Source of the DNA: Amycolatopsis orientalis DSM 40040 = KCTC 9412
GTDB taxonomy: Bacteria; Actinomycetota; Actinomycetes; Mycobacteriales; Pseudonocardiaceae
Assembly: GCF_000478275.1 (NCBI RefSeq)
Contig: NZ_ASJB01000080.1
Location: forward strand, 480,995 to 544,994
Direction: 5' to 3'
DNA length: 64,000 nucleotides
How positions within the stretch are numbered: the stretch's first letter is position 1; the number at the start of each line of letters is the position of its first letter. This document shows positions 16,440-24,583 of the stretch, one piece after another. The translations under genes and the position numbers were made by a program. Under the pieces are notes generated by a model, which saw only the letters and a program-made list of their open reading frames with translations, was not told the origin of the DNA and made no database searches.

Positions 16440-16772
16440 GGTGCTCGCCTCTCTCGTGACCAGCGCGCACTGCCCTGGTCACCGGATCGACACTCGACCA
16501 CGAAAATTCGCTCGGCTCCGCGCTACTGGCGCTGAAGCGGCCCTTCGTGGGAATGCCGCAGGATGGCGTGCACGCACATCATTCTTGTGCTGACCAGGGC
16601 CACATCGGCTGTCCTTCAGCCGCAGCGGCGTCCCGGTCCGGACGGAAGATCCGTCGTTTCCGTCGGCCAGTCTACCTGATCTGCGGTTTTTCGATAGCCC
16701 CCGCCGCGCCGACGAAGGTGGGATCGGTCTCTTCGTCACCCCGCGGGTGTGTTCGGCGATACCCTTTCCGCC
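16440..16772. promoter_or_regulatory. Divergent gap and long 5' leader of the helicase gene
   Basis: This gap of about 330 bp holds the promoters of the helicase (minus strand) and the ferritin-like gene (plus strand). A TAGACT -10-like hexamer on the minus strand (16669-16674) would give a leader of 220-320 nt. Hairpins follow: GACGGAA/TTCCGTC (16641-16664) and GTGACCA/TGGTCAC (about 16457-16483) just before the ribosome site. Long structured leaders are known for cold-shock helicase genes. The leader also holds a 19-codon frame. Confidence 0.4.
16523..16582 (-). CDS. Possible 19-residue leader peptide in helicase 5' leader
   Basis: ATG-ATG at 16582 opens a frame that reads MMCVHAILRHSHEGPLQRQ and stops with TAG. 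It lies inside the presumed 5' leader of the helicase gene. The ribosome site is weak (AGCACAAGA). Three histidines and a GPLQRQ end give it an odd composition. It may be a chance ORF. Conservation of this peptide ahead of RhlE genes elsewhere would decide. Confidence 0.25.
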   Translation of the reverse strand: MMCVHAILRHSHEGPLQRQ

Positions 16773-16773
16773 G
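16760..16773 (+). promoter_or_regulatory. -10 box for leaderless start
   Basis: TACCCT at 16760-16765 ends 7 nt before the GTG of the ferritin-like gene, which has no ribosome site. The layout fits leaderless transcription. Confidence 0.4.
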
Positions 16774-17426
16774 TGACGGAGGCAAAGCAGATCAGTGAGG
16801 GCGTAGTCGATTTGCTCGGCGTACTCGCCTATGGGGAATTGTCCGCATTCGATCGCATGGCCGAGGACGCGCGCACCGCGCCGACGCTGTCCGGCCGGGC
16901 CGCGCTGGCTTCCATGGCCGCCGCCGAGATCGGGCACTACGACCTGCTCACCAAGCATCTCGCCGCGCACGGCGTCGCGATCGAGGACGCGATGCGGCCG
17001 TTCGTCGGGCACATCGACGCCTGGCACGCCTCCACCAAGCCGCGGTCCTGGCTCGAGTCCCTCGTGAAGGCCTACGTCGGCGACGGACTCGCGGCGGACC
17101 TCTACCGCGAGATGGCCAGCTGGCTCGACCCCGAGACCAAGGATCTGGTGCTCACCGTGCTCGCCGACACCGGGCATTCGGCGTTCGCCGAGCGCGAAGT
17201 CGCGGCCGGGATCGAGGCCGACCGCAAGGCGAAGGACAAGCTCGCGCTGTGGGGCCGCCGCCTGCTGGGCGAGGCGTTGACGCAGGCCCAGTACGTCGTC
17301 GCCGAGCGGGACGGGCTCGCCGAACTGATCGTGGAAGGGTCGGGTGACCTTTCGGGAATCGCCGCGCTGTTCCGCCGGTTGCAGCAGGGGCACACCAAGC
17401 GCATGCAGGTGCTCGGGCTCGGCTGA
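16773..17426 (+). CDS. Ferritin-like fold protein (Rv3210c-like)
   Basis: A 217-residue helical protein of the ferritin-like superfamily. Acidic and His-containing helix pairs such as AYGELSAFDRMAED, AAEIGHYDLLTKHL and ADTGHSAFAEREV give the E...ExxH pattern of a di-metal site, related to tRNA-(ms2io6A)-hydroxylase. The neighbouring DUF3107 and helicase genes match the mycobacterial order around Rv3210c. A GTG 24 nt upstream is an alternative start, but the TACCCT box fits the GTG at 16773 better. Function is unproven. Confidence 0.8.
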   Translation: MTEAKQISEGVVDLLGVLAYGELSAFDRMAEDARTAPTLSGRAALASMAAAEIGHYDLLTKHLAAHGVAIEDAMRPFVGHIDAWHASTKPRSWLESLVKAYVGDGLAADLYREMASWLDPETKDLVLTVLADTGHSAFAEREVAAGIEADRKAKDKLALWGRRLLGEALTQAQYVVAERDGLAELIVEGSGDLSGIAALFRRLQQGHTKRMQVLGLG

Positions 17427-17487
17427 GGTTCCTTCGGCTAGCCTTTGGCGGACAGGTAATTTCGAACTTTCTCAGCGGAGGTCCCAC

Positions 17488-17718
17488 GTGGAGGTCAAGA
17501 TCGGCATCAAGGACACGCCGCGGGAGCTCGTGGTGTCCAGCAGCCAGTCGCCCGACGAGGTCGAGGAACTGGTCGCGAACGCCTTGAGGGCCGGCGACGG
17601 GATCTTCCGCCTCGACGACGAAAAGGGCCGCAAGTACATCGTGCCCACCGACCGGATCGCCTACGTCGAGATCGCGCCGTCGGATGTCCGCAAGGTCGGC
17701 TTCGCCGTCGGTGGCTGA
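17488..17718 (+). CDS. DUF3107 protein (TB9.4-like)
   Basis: A 76-residue protein of the actinobacterial DUF3107 family. The whole sequence fits: VEVKIGIKDTPRELVVSSSQ, then PDEVEELVANAL and the C-terminal IAYVEIAPSDVRKVGF. It probably forms a small alpha/beta fold. The GTG start follows GCGGAGG by 7 nt. In mycobacteria the homologue (Rv3208A) lies beside the TetR gene that here is found 7 kb away, so an insertion separates them. Its role is unknown; the family binds no obvious cofactor. Confidence 0.9.
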   Translation: MEVKIGIKDTPRELVVSSSQSPDEVEELVANALRAGDGIFRLDDEKGRKYIVPTDRIAYVEIAPSDVRKVGFAVGG

Positions 17719-17832
17719 CCCGATCGGGTACTAGTCGCATGTCACAGCGGCGTCACCACCGCGTCTCAGCTCGCTCTCAGATTTGATCGTCACGCTGATG
17801 CGGGGACGGCAGGGGGCTAGCCGAGAGATGAG

Positions 17833-19113
17833 GTGGACGGCGTCACTGTGATGGACCGCGCGCTGGTCGACAGCGCGCGCACTGTTCCCGAACAAGGCAA
17901 GCGGGCCGCGGGGCGGCTGACCGGTATCGACGTCGCCCGCGGCCTGGCCGTACTCGGCATGTACGCGGTGCATGTCGGCCCCGATCCCGTCAAAGGCGGC
18001 GTCGGGGTGCTGTTCAAACCTTTCGAAGGCCATTCGGCGGCGCTGTTCGCGGTGCTCGCCGGGGTGTCGATCGCGTTGATGTCCGGCGGGCGGCGGCCGA
18101 AGCAGGGCCGGGCCCGCACCCGCGTCGCGCTGAAACTGGCGACGCGCGCGCCGCTGCTGGTGGCGCTGGGGCTGTGGCTGACCAGCCTCGAAACCGGCTA
18201 CATGGTGATCCTGGCCTACTACGGCGCCTGTTTCCTCTTCGCCATCCCGTGGCTGCGCGCGAGCGCGAAGGCGCTGGCGATCGCGGCTGTCGCCGTCGCC
18301 GTGGCCGCCCCGCTGCTCTCGCATCTGGTCAGGGCGCGGCTACTGCCTCGTGACCTGCTCTTCTTCGCGCCGGATCTGACCGCGGACGACCTCTCGTCGA
18401 CAGGGCTGTTGAAGGCCGCGACCGTACTGGTCCTGACCGGCACGTTCCCCGCGCTGACGCTGATGGCGTACGTGTTCGCGGGGATGTCGATCGGGCGGAT
18501 GGACCTGACCTCGCGCAGCGTCTGCCGCCGTCTGTTCTTCGGCGGGTCGGCGCTGGCCGTCGGCGGATACCTCGTCTCCTGGATCGCGACCGGGCCGCTC
18601 GGTGGGATGCAGGCCGTCTACCGCTCGCTGGAGCCGGCCGCGGCGCAGATGGGCATGACGCCGCCGGAGTTCTTCCGGCTCCACCAGACCTGGATCCACG
18701 GCACGCCGCCGACCACCAGCTGGGCCTGGGAACTCCTGCCGACAGGGACCTCGTACACGCCGTTCGACCTGCTGATCTCGATCGGGATCGCGGCGGCGGT
18801 GATCGGCGGTTGCCAGCTGCTGATGCCGAGGTTCGAGCGCGTGCTGCGGCCGCTTTCGGATCTGGGCGGGCGGGTGCTGAGCGCGTACGTGCTGCATTTC
18901 GTGGCGATCGCGCTGCTGTGGGACGCGAGCGACGGCGACACGATCTTCAGCGTGCTGCACTTCGTCGAGTTCTCGGTGGTCGCGCTGACCGCCGCGGTGC
19001 TGTGGCGGAAGTTCATCGGGCGCGGACCGCTGGAATGGGCGATGAACAAGCTGTCGAACTGGCCGAAGTACCTGGGCGCGGTGGCACGGATACCCGCTCA
19101 GCGACGCGGCTGA
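17833..19113 (+). CDS. DUF418/DUF1624-like multi-pass membrane protein
   Basis: A 426-residue protein with about ten hydrophobic helices. The N-terminal RLTGIDVARGLAVLGMYAVH is the usual first helix of DUF418 and DUF1624 (heparan-alpha-glucosaminide N-acetyltransferase-like) membrane proteins, with the D-x-x-R-G-x-A motif. LSAYVLHFVAIALLW and RGPLEWAMNKLS near the end match too. Members are suspected acyltransferases or transporters of the envelope. GTG at 17833 and ATG at 17851 are both possible starts. A family B palindrome follows the stop codon. Confidence 0.78.
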   Translation: MDGVTVMDRALVDSARTVPEQGKRAAGRLTGIDVARGLAVLGMYAVHVGPDPVKGGVGVLFKPFEGHSAALFAVLAGVSIALMSGGRRPKQGRARTRVALKLATRAPLLVALGLWLTSLETGYMVILAYYGACFLFAIPWLRASAKALAIAAVAVAVAAPLLSHLVRARLLPRDLLFFAPDLTADDLSSTGLLKAATVLVLTGTFPALTLMAYVFAGMSIGRMDLTSRSVCRRLFFGGSALAVGGYLVSWIATGPLGGMQAVYRSLEPAAAQMGMTPPEFFRLHQTWIHGTPPTTSWAWELLPTGTSYTPFDLLISIGIAAAVIGGCQLLMPRFERVLRPLSDLGGRVLSAYVLHFVAIALLWDASDGDTIFSVLHFVEFSVVALTAAVLWRKFIGRGPLEWAMNKLSNWPKYLGAVARIPAQRRG

Positions 19114-19125
19114 CCTGCGAAAAGA

Positions 19126-19178
19126 GAGCAAGGGACCTTTGCTATCGCCGCTGAGGCGATAGCAAAGGTCCCTTGCTC
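19126..19178. terminator. Family B palindrome, complete
   Basis: Two half-B repeats face each other: the left arm begins GAGCAAGGGACCTTTGCTAT and ends CGCC, and the right arm is its exact complement around a 5-nt loop (24-bp stem). It stands 12 bp after the DUF418-like stop. Confidence 0.7.
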
Positions 19179-19262
19179 CGTTTCGAGGGTCAGGCGTTGA
19201 GCCCCTTGCATCCTGGTTCCGAGGGAGCGGGGGCCGTGTACTGCTGGCGTTGGGCGTGCGTG

Positions 19263-19340
19263 CTGAAGGGCCCTTTCCCCTCATCTCACGCGGCGAAGGG
19301 CGCTTTCCCCGCATGCGATGCGGGGAAAGCGCCCTTCAGC
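19263..19340. repeat. Family G repeats, three related AAGGG units
   Basis: GCTGAAGGGCCCTTTCCCC (19263) and two units in a palindrome at 19295-19337 (GAAGGGCGCTTTCCCCGC facing its complement around ATGCGA-like bases) share AAGGGCNCTTTCCCC. The first unit can pair with the last. They complete the gap between the DUF418-like and DUF4873 genes. A 14-bp direct repeat (GGTCAGGCGTTGAG) flanks them at 19190 and 19350. Confidence 0.5.
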
Positions 19341-19351
19341 TACTTCAGAGG

Positions 19352-19678
19352 TCAGGCGTTGAGTTCGTTCAGCTCTTCGAGGCTGGTGGGCACGTGGAAC
19401 GGCGGCGTGCTGGTGCCCATGATGCGGTAGCGGTCCCACGGGTCCGGGTCGGAGAGTTCGCCCTTCGCGCTGTACTCGCCGGCGCGGATCTCGACGGCGG
19501 TCTTCTTGCCGCCGACGGCCGCGGACACCTGCTCGTTGGTGGCCACGCGGCCGTACCAGCGGTAGAAGCCGTCGATGGGCTGGAAATAGCCCCGCAGCTC
19601 GACCGTGGCCGCGAACTCGGTTCCGCCGATCACGAGGACCGCTTCGCCGGAGTAGCCGTCTTCGTCGTGCTCGCTCAT
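19352..19678 (-). CDS. DUF4873-domain protein
   Basis: A 108-residue protein that begins MSEHDEDGYSGEAVLVIGG and continues with TEFAATVELRGYFQPIDG and YRWYGRVATNE, the pattern of DUF4873, which in other proteins is the C-terminal part of flavin-containing monooxygenases. It stands alone here. The ATG overlaps the stop of the upstream TetR gene by 4 bp (ATGA), so the two are coupled. A link to the oxygenase operon divergent from the TetR gene is inferred. Confidence 0.78.
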   Translation of the reverse strand: MSEHDEDGYSGEAVLVIGGTEFAATVELRGYFQPIDGFYRWYGRVATNEQVSAAVGGKKTAVEIRAGEYSAKGELSDPDPWDRYRIMGTSTPPFHVPTSLEELNELNA

Positions 19679-20454
19679 TGACCCTCCACCTGTTTCTCCT
19701 GGCTCTTGCGCATCTGGACGACCTTGTTCTCTTCGAGCGGCAGGTTCGGGTCGATGACGATGCCCTGCTGCCGGGAGAGGCCGTCGATCGCGGCCCAGAT
19801 GATCTGCGTCAGGTACTCGACGACGCTGTCGCGGCCCATCGAGCGCCGGTCCAGCCACCATTCGCCGGTGCTCTGCACCATGCCGACGATCCCGTGCGCC
19901 CACGGTTCGGCGGCGCCGGAGTCCATGTTGAACATCCGCATGTAGTCGCCGAGCAGCGCGGTCAGCGCGGTGGCGATGAGTTCCTTGTCCTCGGCGACGA
20001 CGTCGGATTTGACGACCACCTTTTCCTGCAGACCGCCGCGTGCGAGCAGGCGGTACAGGTTGGGGTGCTCCTCGATGACGCTGAAGAACGCGTCCAGCGC
20101 CATCCGGATCCGGGGGACCGGGGCGAGTTCGGCGTTGATGGCCGGGATCAGCCGCTGGAACAGGATCTCCGTACCGCGCTGCCCGAGCGCGACGTACAGA
20201 TCGGCCTTGTCGTCGAAATGCCTGTACAGCACGGGTTTCGTAACGCCCGCTTCGGCGGCGACGTCCTCCATGCCGAGATCGGGGCCGTGTGCGTCGAGCG
20301 CCCGCAGTGCGGCCTCGACGAACTCCGCGCGGCGGGCGATCCGGTGCTTGCGCCAGCGGTCGCGGCGCGCGTCACCCGTGTCGGCTTCGTCCGCCGTGGG
20401 GTGCTTGCTCGACTGCTTGCTGTTGCGCTTGACACGTTCGATCACCCGAGTCAT
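19675..20454 (-). CDS. TetR-family regulator of the AurF-like oxygenase operon
   Basis: A 259-residue regulator. After a basic N-terminal tail, the helix-turn-helix at about 41-87 contains EDVAAEAGVTKPVLYRHFDD. The C-terminal region resembles TetR_C domains of lipid or xenobiotic regulators. It is divergent from the diiron-oxygenase gene and a short palindrome (GGTAACTGTTACC) lies between them, so self- and operon repression is likely. It is coupled to the DUF4873 gene. The ligand is unknown. Confidence 0.88.
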   Translation of the reverse strand: MTRVIERVKRNSKQSSKHPTADEADTGDARRDRWRKHRIARRAEFVEAALRALDAHGPDLGMEDVAAEAGVTKPVLYRHFDDKADLYVALGQRGTEILFQRLIPAINAELAPVPRIRMALDAFFSVIEEHPNLYRLLARGGLQEKVVVKSDVVAEDKELIATALTALLGDYMRMFNMDSGAAEPWAHGIVGMVQSTGEWWLDRRSMGRDSVVEYLTQIIWAAIDGLSRQQGIVIDPNLPLEENKVVQMRKSQEKQVEGQ

Positions 20455-20463
20455 GCTACCAGA

Positions 20464-20476
20464 GGTAACTGTTACC
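20464..20476. promoter_or_regulatory. TetR operator palindrome GGTAACTGTTACC
   Basis: GGTAAC and GTTACC arms around one base lie in the 41-bp gap between the TetR and oxygenase start codons. This is the size and position of a TetR operator. A half-site GTTAC follows at 20481. Confidence 0.6.
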
Positions 20477-20495
20477 GCGAGTTACAGATAGGGGT

Positions 20496-21413
20496 GTGTC
20501 GGCAATGACGCGGGCGCTGAAGGAAACGGACCGGGAGAAGACAGCCGAGCGGCTGCTCAAGTCCTCCGCCAACAAGTTCTACGACCCCGACGTCGACATC
20601 GACTGGAACGCTCCACTCGTGGAGGGGAAGCGCTACATCCCCGCCCATCGTTCCTCGCTCTACGGCACGAAGCTGTGGGACTCGTTGTCCGAGGAACAGC
20701 GCATCGAACTCGGCAAGCACGAGGTCGCGAGCGTCGCCACGACGGGGCTGTGGTTCGAAATCCTCCTGATGCAGATGCTGCTCAAGGAGGTCTACGACGA
20801 AGACCCGACCAGCTCGCACGCGCAGTACGCGCTGACCGAGATCGCGGACGAATGCCGTCACTCGACGATGTTCGCGCGGATGGCGGCGCGGATCGGCTGC
20901 CCGTCGTACGGCCCCGTGCCGTGGCTGCGGCGCCTCGCGAAACTGATGCCGACCATCAGCTACGGGCCCGCGCGCTACGGCGCCATCCTGGTCGCCGAAG
21001 AGGTCCTCGACCGGCTTCAGCGCGAGCAGATGAACGACCCGGACATCCAGCCGCTGGTGCGCATGGTCAACCGGATCCACGTGCTCGAGGAAGCCCGGCA
21101 CGTCACCTTCGCCCGCGAAGAGGTCACTCGCGGCATGGCGAAGCTGTCGAAGAAGGAAATCCTCTACCAGCAGTTCATCATCGCGCTCATTTCGTACTTC
21201 GTGACCCGGGCCTTCATCAACCCGAACGTCTACAAGGCCGTCGGCATCCGTCCGCGTGACGGCGTCGAAGCCGCCCTGAACAACCCGCACTGGCGCGAAA
21301 GCGTCCAGTGGGCCGGCGAGAAGATCATGCCGTTCCTGCAGGAATCCGGTCTGGTCGGCAAGCCCGGCATGTACTTCTGGCGCAAGTCCTTCCTGCTGCC
21401 GGGGAAACGATGA
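20496..21413 (+). CDS. AurF-family diiron oxygenase
   Basis: A 305-residue non-heme diiron oxygenase. Helical metal-site motifs are visible: a Glu in LWFEILLMQMLLKEV, EIADECRHSTMFARM, VAEEVLDR and HVLEEARHVTFAREE (two E-x-x-R-H pairs). AurF oxidises p-aminobenzoate to p-nitrobenzoate, and many family members act on other amines or lipids. The start is the GTG at 20496 or the ATG at 20505. An alpha/beta hydrolase is coupled downstream, and a TetR regulator with an operator palindrome is divergent. The substrate is unknown. Confidence 0.85.
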   Translation: MSAMTRALKETDREKTAERLLKSSANKFYDPDVDIDWNAPLVEGKRYIPAHRSSLYGTKLWDSLSEEQRIELGKHEVASVATTGLWFEILLMQMLLKEVYDEDPTSSHAQYALTEIADECRHSTMFARMAARIGCPSYGPVPWLRRLAKLMPTISYGPARYGAILVAEEVLDRLQREQMNDPDIQPLVRMVNRIHVLEEARHVTFAREEVTRGMAKLSKKEILYQQFIIALISYFVTRAFINPNVYKAVGIRPRDGVEAALNNPHWRESVQWAGEKIMPFLQESGLVGKPGMYFWRKSFLLPGKR

Positions 21414-22333
21414 GGAGCGTCAAGCAGCGCGGCGTCGTTTCCTGGGACCCGTCGCGGGAACATCGGTTCGTGACCGGTGACGGCACCGCTCTCCACGTCG
21501 AGACGAGCGGTCCGGCCGATTCCGAACTCACGCTGGTGCTGGTGCACGGCTGGACCCAGGACCACCGCACCTGGGACGGCGTGGTCTCGCGGCTCGGTGA
21601 TTCGGTCCGGATCCTGCGCTACGACCTGCGCGGGCACGGCGGTTCGGCGCCGGCGAAACCGGGGACGGCGACGATCCAAACCCTCGCCGACGATCTCGCC
21701 GAACTGCTCGCGGACCGCGTCCCCAACGGCCCGATCGTGCTCGCGGGACATTCCATGGGCGGTATGACGATCATGGAACTGTCCCGGCGGCACCCCGAAC
21801 TCGTCGCCGGACGCGTCGCCGGTGTCGCGTTCGTCGCCACGTCGTCCGGTGAGATGGACCGGATCACCCTCGGCTTGCCGGGGATCGCGGGCAGCGGCGC
21901 GGCGAGGTTCGAACGACGGCTCGCGAAGCTGCTCGCGAAGAACCGCCGTGACGCCTTGCCGTTGCCGCTGTCCGTGGTGCGCCCCGGCGCGCGGCTGCTC
22001 GTCTTCGGGCGGCGGCCGCGGCGGGCGGACGTGGACTCGGTCGCGGAGCAGCTCCTGTGCGCGCATCCCGCGAGCGTCGCCGGGTTCCAGGACGCCATCT
22101 CGCGGCACGACTGCCGCGTCACCCTGGCCGCGCTGGCCGGGCGGCCGGTGATCGTGCTGGCGGGGGAGCGGGACCGGCTCTGCCCGACGCCGCACGCCAA
22201 GGTCATCGCCGACGCGCTGCCGGAGGCCGAATTCGTGCGCTACCCCGGTGCCGGGCACATGCTTCCGCAGGAACGGGCCCAGGAGGTTTCGGACCGCATC
22301 GCGGCACTCGTCCGCCGCGCCGCGAGGGTCTGA
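21410..22333 (+). CDS. Alpha/beta hydrolase
   Basis: A 307-residue hydrolase. LVLVHGWTQDHRTWDGV holds the oxyanion-hole HGW, AGHSMGG (about 114-120) the nucleophile Ser, GERDRLCPT the acid, and PGAGHMLPQE the catalytic His. The ATG overlaps the oxygenase TGA (ATGA), so it is co-translated with it. Ester or amide cleavage of the oxygenase substrate or product is a reasonable guess. A family B palindrome follows directly. Confidence 0.9.
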   Translation: MRSVKQRGVVSWDPSREHRFVTGDGTALHVETSGPADSELTLVLVHGWTQDHRTWDGVVSRLGDSVRILRYDLRGHGGSAPAKPGTATIQTLADDLAELLADRVPNGPIVLAGHSMGGMTIMELSRRHPELVAGRVAGVAFVATSSGEMDRITLGLPGIAGSGAARFERRLAKLLAKNRRDALPLPLSVVRPGARLLVFGRRPRRADVDSVAEQLLCAHPASVAGFQDAISRHDCRVTLAALAGRPVIVLAGERDRLCPTPHAKVIADALPEAEFVRYPGAGHMLPQERAQEVSDRIAALVRRAARV

Positions 22334-22338
22334 AAAGG

Positions 22339-22398
22339 GAGCAAGGGACCTTTGCTATCGCTCTCGGTGGGGCAAGCGGTAGCAAAGGTCCCTTGCTC
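22339..22398. terminator. Family B palindrome, complete
   Basis: Left arm GAGCAAGGGACCTTTGCTAT and right arm AGCAAAGGTCCCTTGCTC face each other between the stop codons of the hydrolase and the convergent CMD gene. Inner pairing includes one T-G wobble (TATCGCT against AGCGGTA). Confidence 0.7.
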
Positions 22399-22401
22399 TC
22401 G

Positions 22402-22938
22402 TCAGAGGCTCGTGTAGCCGTTCGCCAGGAGATGGACCCCCATCTCCTGGTAGGCGTCCTGGTCGTCGACGGCGAGTGTGGCCAGCCCGTCGACGTAGCG
22501 GTTGAACATGCAGAACGCGGCCGCGATCAGGACCGTGTCGTGAATTTCGATATCCGTCGCGCCCTCCGCGCGGGCGGTCTCGATCAGGTCTTCGCCCACC
22601 GACTTCCCGCTCTCGCGAACGGCGAGCGCGACATGCAGGAGCGCCTTCACCTTGGCAGGCACGGGGGCGCCGTCGACGTCCTTCCACGCCGCCTCCACGA
22701 CCGGCATGCCGCCTTCGAGTGCTTCGGCGGCGATGGCGGCATGGCTGCGTGAGCAGAACGTGCAGTCGTTGCCGCGCGAGACGACCGCGGCGATCAGCTC
22801 GCGTTCGCCCACGCTGAGGCTGCTCGGGCCGCGAAGCAGAACCTCGGCGAGTTGCCCGAGCGGCGCCGCCGTCTCCGGCCGGTAGGCGAACAAGGCGGTG
22901 ATGCCGGGAAGGTTCTCGTCGAGCGCGATATGCGGCAT
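22402..22938 (-). CDS. Carboxymuconolactone decarboxylase/AhpD-like protein
   Basis: A 178-residue protein of the CMD superfamily. GNDCTFCSRSHAAIA carries the C-x-x-C-x-x-x-H motif of AhpD-like enzymes, thiol peroxidase adapters with weak peroxidase activity. The preceding region SVGERELIAAVVS is also typical. The ATG has CCGAGGAG 5-9 nt upstream, which beats the longer frame starting at 22998. It may protect against peroxides or act in aromatic catabolism; no partner gene decides. Confidence 0.87.
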   Translation of the reverse strand: MPHIALDENLPGITALFAYRPETAAPLGQLAEVLLRGPSSLSVGERELIAAVVSRGNDCTFCSRSHAAIAAEALEGGMPVVEAAWKDVDGAPVPAKVKALLHVALAVRESGKSVGEDLIETARAEGATDIEIHDTVLIAAAFCMFNRYVDGLATLAVDDQDAYQEMGVHLLANGYTSL

Positions 22939-23024
22939 GGTGACTCCTCGGCGGATCGGCAACGGTGTCGCTTGATTCATAGCCGAAACCCGGCTCATCG
23001 CGATGCCGCTGGATTGCTCAACGC

Positions 23025-23090
23025 GGTAGCAAAGGTCCCTTGCTCTCGTGAGTGGTAATGACGGTTAGAACCACCATTGCCACTCACGAG
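23025..23090. repeat. Half family B plus decayed family C palindrome
   Basis: A half-B (23025-23045) runs straight into a family C palindrome (23045-23090) that has three mismatches between arms (AACCACCATTGCCACTC against GAGTGGTAATGACGGTT). Unlike all other copies in the window, this one lies between divergent starts. The promoter of the amidohydrolase gene lies to its right. Confidence 0.5.
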
Positions 23091-23151
23091 GCCGGTCCCC
23101 GGTCCGCTAGCGTGATCTCGCAACGCTGCTTTCGACTGGGGAGTTGGAACG

Positions 23152-24570
23152 ATGAAACAGCGCAGATCCATCCTGTCCGTCTTCACCCTCACCCTCGCCG
23201 TGGTCCTCGGCGCCGCCCTGCTCAGCGACCTCGGCGGCAAGCCGACCGAAGCGGGCAACGCGGACTTCACCGGCACCGGCCGGGTCGTCATCCGTGACGC
23301 CTCGATGGTGCTCACGATGGACCCGAGCCTCGGCGAAGGACCGCTCGGCGCCCTCGCCGACGCCGACGTCGTGCTGGAAGGCTCCAAGATCAAGCAGGTC
23401 GGCAAGGACCTCGAAACCGGCGACGCCCGGGTCGTCGACGGCCGCGGCAAGATCGTGCTGCCCGGGTTCGTCGACCTGCACAACCACCTGTGGCAGTCGC
23501 TCATCCGCGGTTGCGCGGCCGACAAGGAACTCATCGGCTGGCTCGGCAAATGCGTCATCCCGCTGTACCGCGCGCCGGTGACCGACGCGGACGCGTACGC
23601 GGGTACCAAGCTCGCCGCCGCCGACGTCGTCTCGACCGGGATCACCACGGTCACCGAGTGGTCGCACGCGTTCAACACCGATTTCGCCAAGGGCGGCCTT
23701 CGCGCGCTCGGCGAGTCGAAACTGCGATTCCTCTACTCCTACAACGGCACCACCGATCCCGCGCTGCAGAACGAGATCCGCCGCGTGAAGCGCGAGGTCA
23801 TCGACCCGAACCCGTTGGCCCGCCTGCAGATCGGCACGCATCCGTCCACCGGGAACTTCCCGAGTGTCGAGGCGTCGGAGAAACTCGCGCGCGAACTCGG
23901 CGTCCCGCTGAACGTCCACCTGCTCGAGTCGAAGGCCGACCTGACCGCGGGTCAGATGGACGCGCTCCGCCGGGCGAACGCGCTGCATCCGGGGCTGATG
24001 ACGAACCACGTCATCCAGACCACCGACGCCGACCTCGACGAACTCGCGGCCGCCGGGGTCAGCGTGGCGCACAACCCGCTGTCGAACATGCGGCTCGCGT
24101 CGGGCGTGATCCGGCTGCCGGAGATGAAGAAGCGGAACATGAAGGTCGGGCTCGGCCTCGACGGCGGCACCAACGACACGAGCGACATGTTCAACGTGAT
24201 GCGTGCGGCCGTCGGTCTCCAGCGGGCGACCACGGCGGATCCGGCGGTCTATCCGACCACGTCGGACGTCCTGCGCATGGCGACCCTCGGCGGCGCGGAG
24301 GCGCTCGGGATGGACAAGGAGATCGGGTCGCTGACGCCGGGCAAGCGGGCGGACCTGCAGGTGGTCGACGCCCAGGCGGTCAACTTCGCGCCGAAGGTGG
24401 ACTGGGTGAACCAGCTGGTCTTCAACACCCAGCCGGTGAACGTCTCGTGGGTGTTCGTCGACGGTCGCGCTCTCAAGCGCGAAGGCCGCGTCGTCGGTCT
24501 CGACACCGCGAAGGTCGTCGCCGACGCCCAGGCCGCGGCCGACCGCATCAAGAAGCTGCTGCCCCAGTGA
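23152..24570 (+). CDS. Secreted amidohydrolase
   Basis: A 472-residue metal-dependent hydrolase of the TrzA/AtzA-like amidohydrolase family with a signal peptide (residues 1-26, ILSVFTLTLAVVLGAALLS). VLPGFVDLHNHLWQS gives the HxH metal motif, later His residues are in IGTHPSTGN and LNVHLLES, and GLDGGTNDTSD holds the Asp. The C-terminal region has the usual beta-sandwich end (GSLTPGKRADLQVVD). It probably works outside the cell on an amine or guanidine compound. ATG follows GGGGAGTTGGAAC. Confidence 0.88.
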   Translation: MKQRRSILSVFTLTLAVVLGAALLSDLGGKPTEAGNADFTGTGRVVIRDASMVLTMDPSLGEGPLGALADADVVLEGSKIKQVGKDLETGDARVVDGRGKIVLPGFVDLHNHLWQSLIRGCAADKELIGWLGKCVIPLYRAPVTDADAYAGTKLAAADVVSTGITTVTEWSHAFNTDFAKGGLRALGESKLRFLYSYNGTTDPALQNEIRRVKREVIDPNPLARLQIGTHPSTGNFPSVEASEKLARELGVPLNVHLLESKADLTAGQMDALRRANALHPGLMTNHVIQTTDADLDELAAAGVSVAHNPLSNMRLASGVIRLPEMKKRNMKVGLGLDGGTNDTSDMFNVMRAAVGLQRATTADPAVYPTTSDVLRMATLGGAEALGMDKEIGSLTPGKRADLQVVDAQAVNFAPKVDWVNQLVFNTQPVNVSWVFVDGRALKREGRVVGLDTAKVVADAQAAADRIKKLLPQ

Positions 24571-24583
24571 CCCGGTAACCCAT

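Noticed and set aside
19173..19430. 85-codon frame across the family G repeats
   Set aside because: It is formed by repeat sequence and the antisense end of DUF4873; no ribosome site or family.
22939..22998. Longer start for the CMD protein (MSRVSAMNQ)
   Set aside because: The ATG at 22938 has a strong GAGGAG site and begins the conserved protein.
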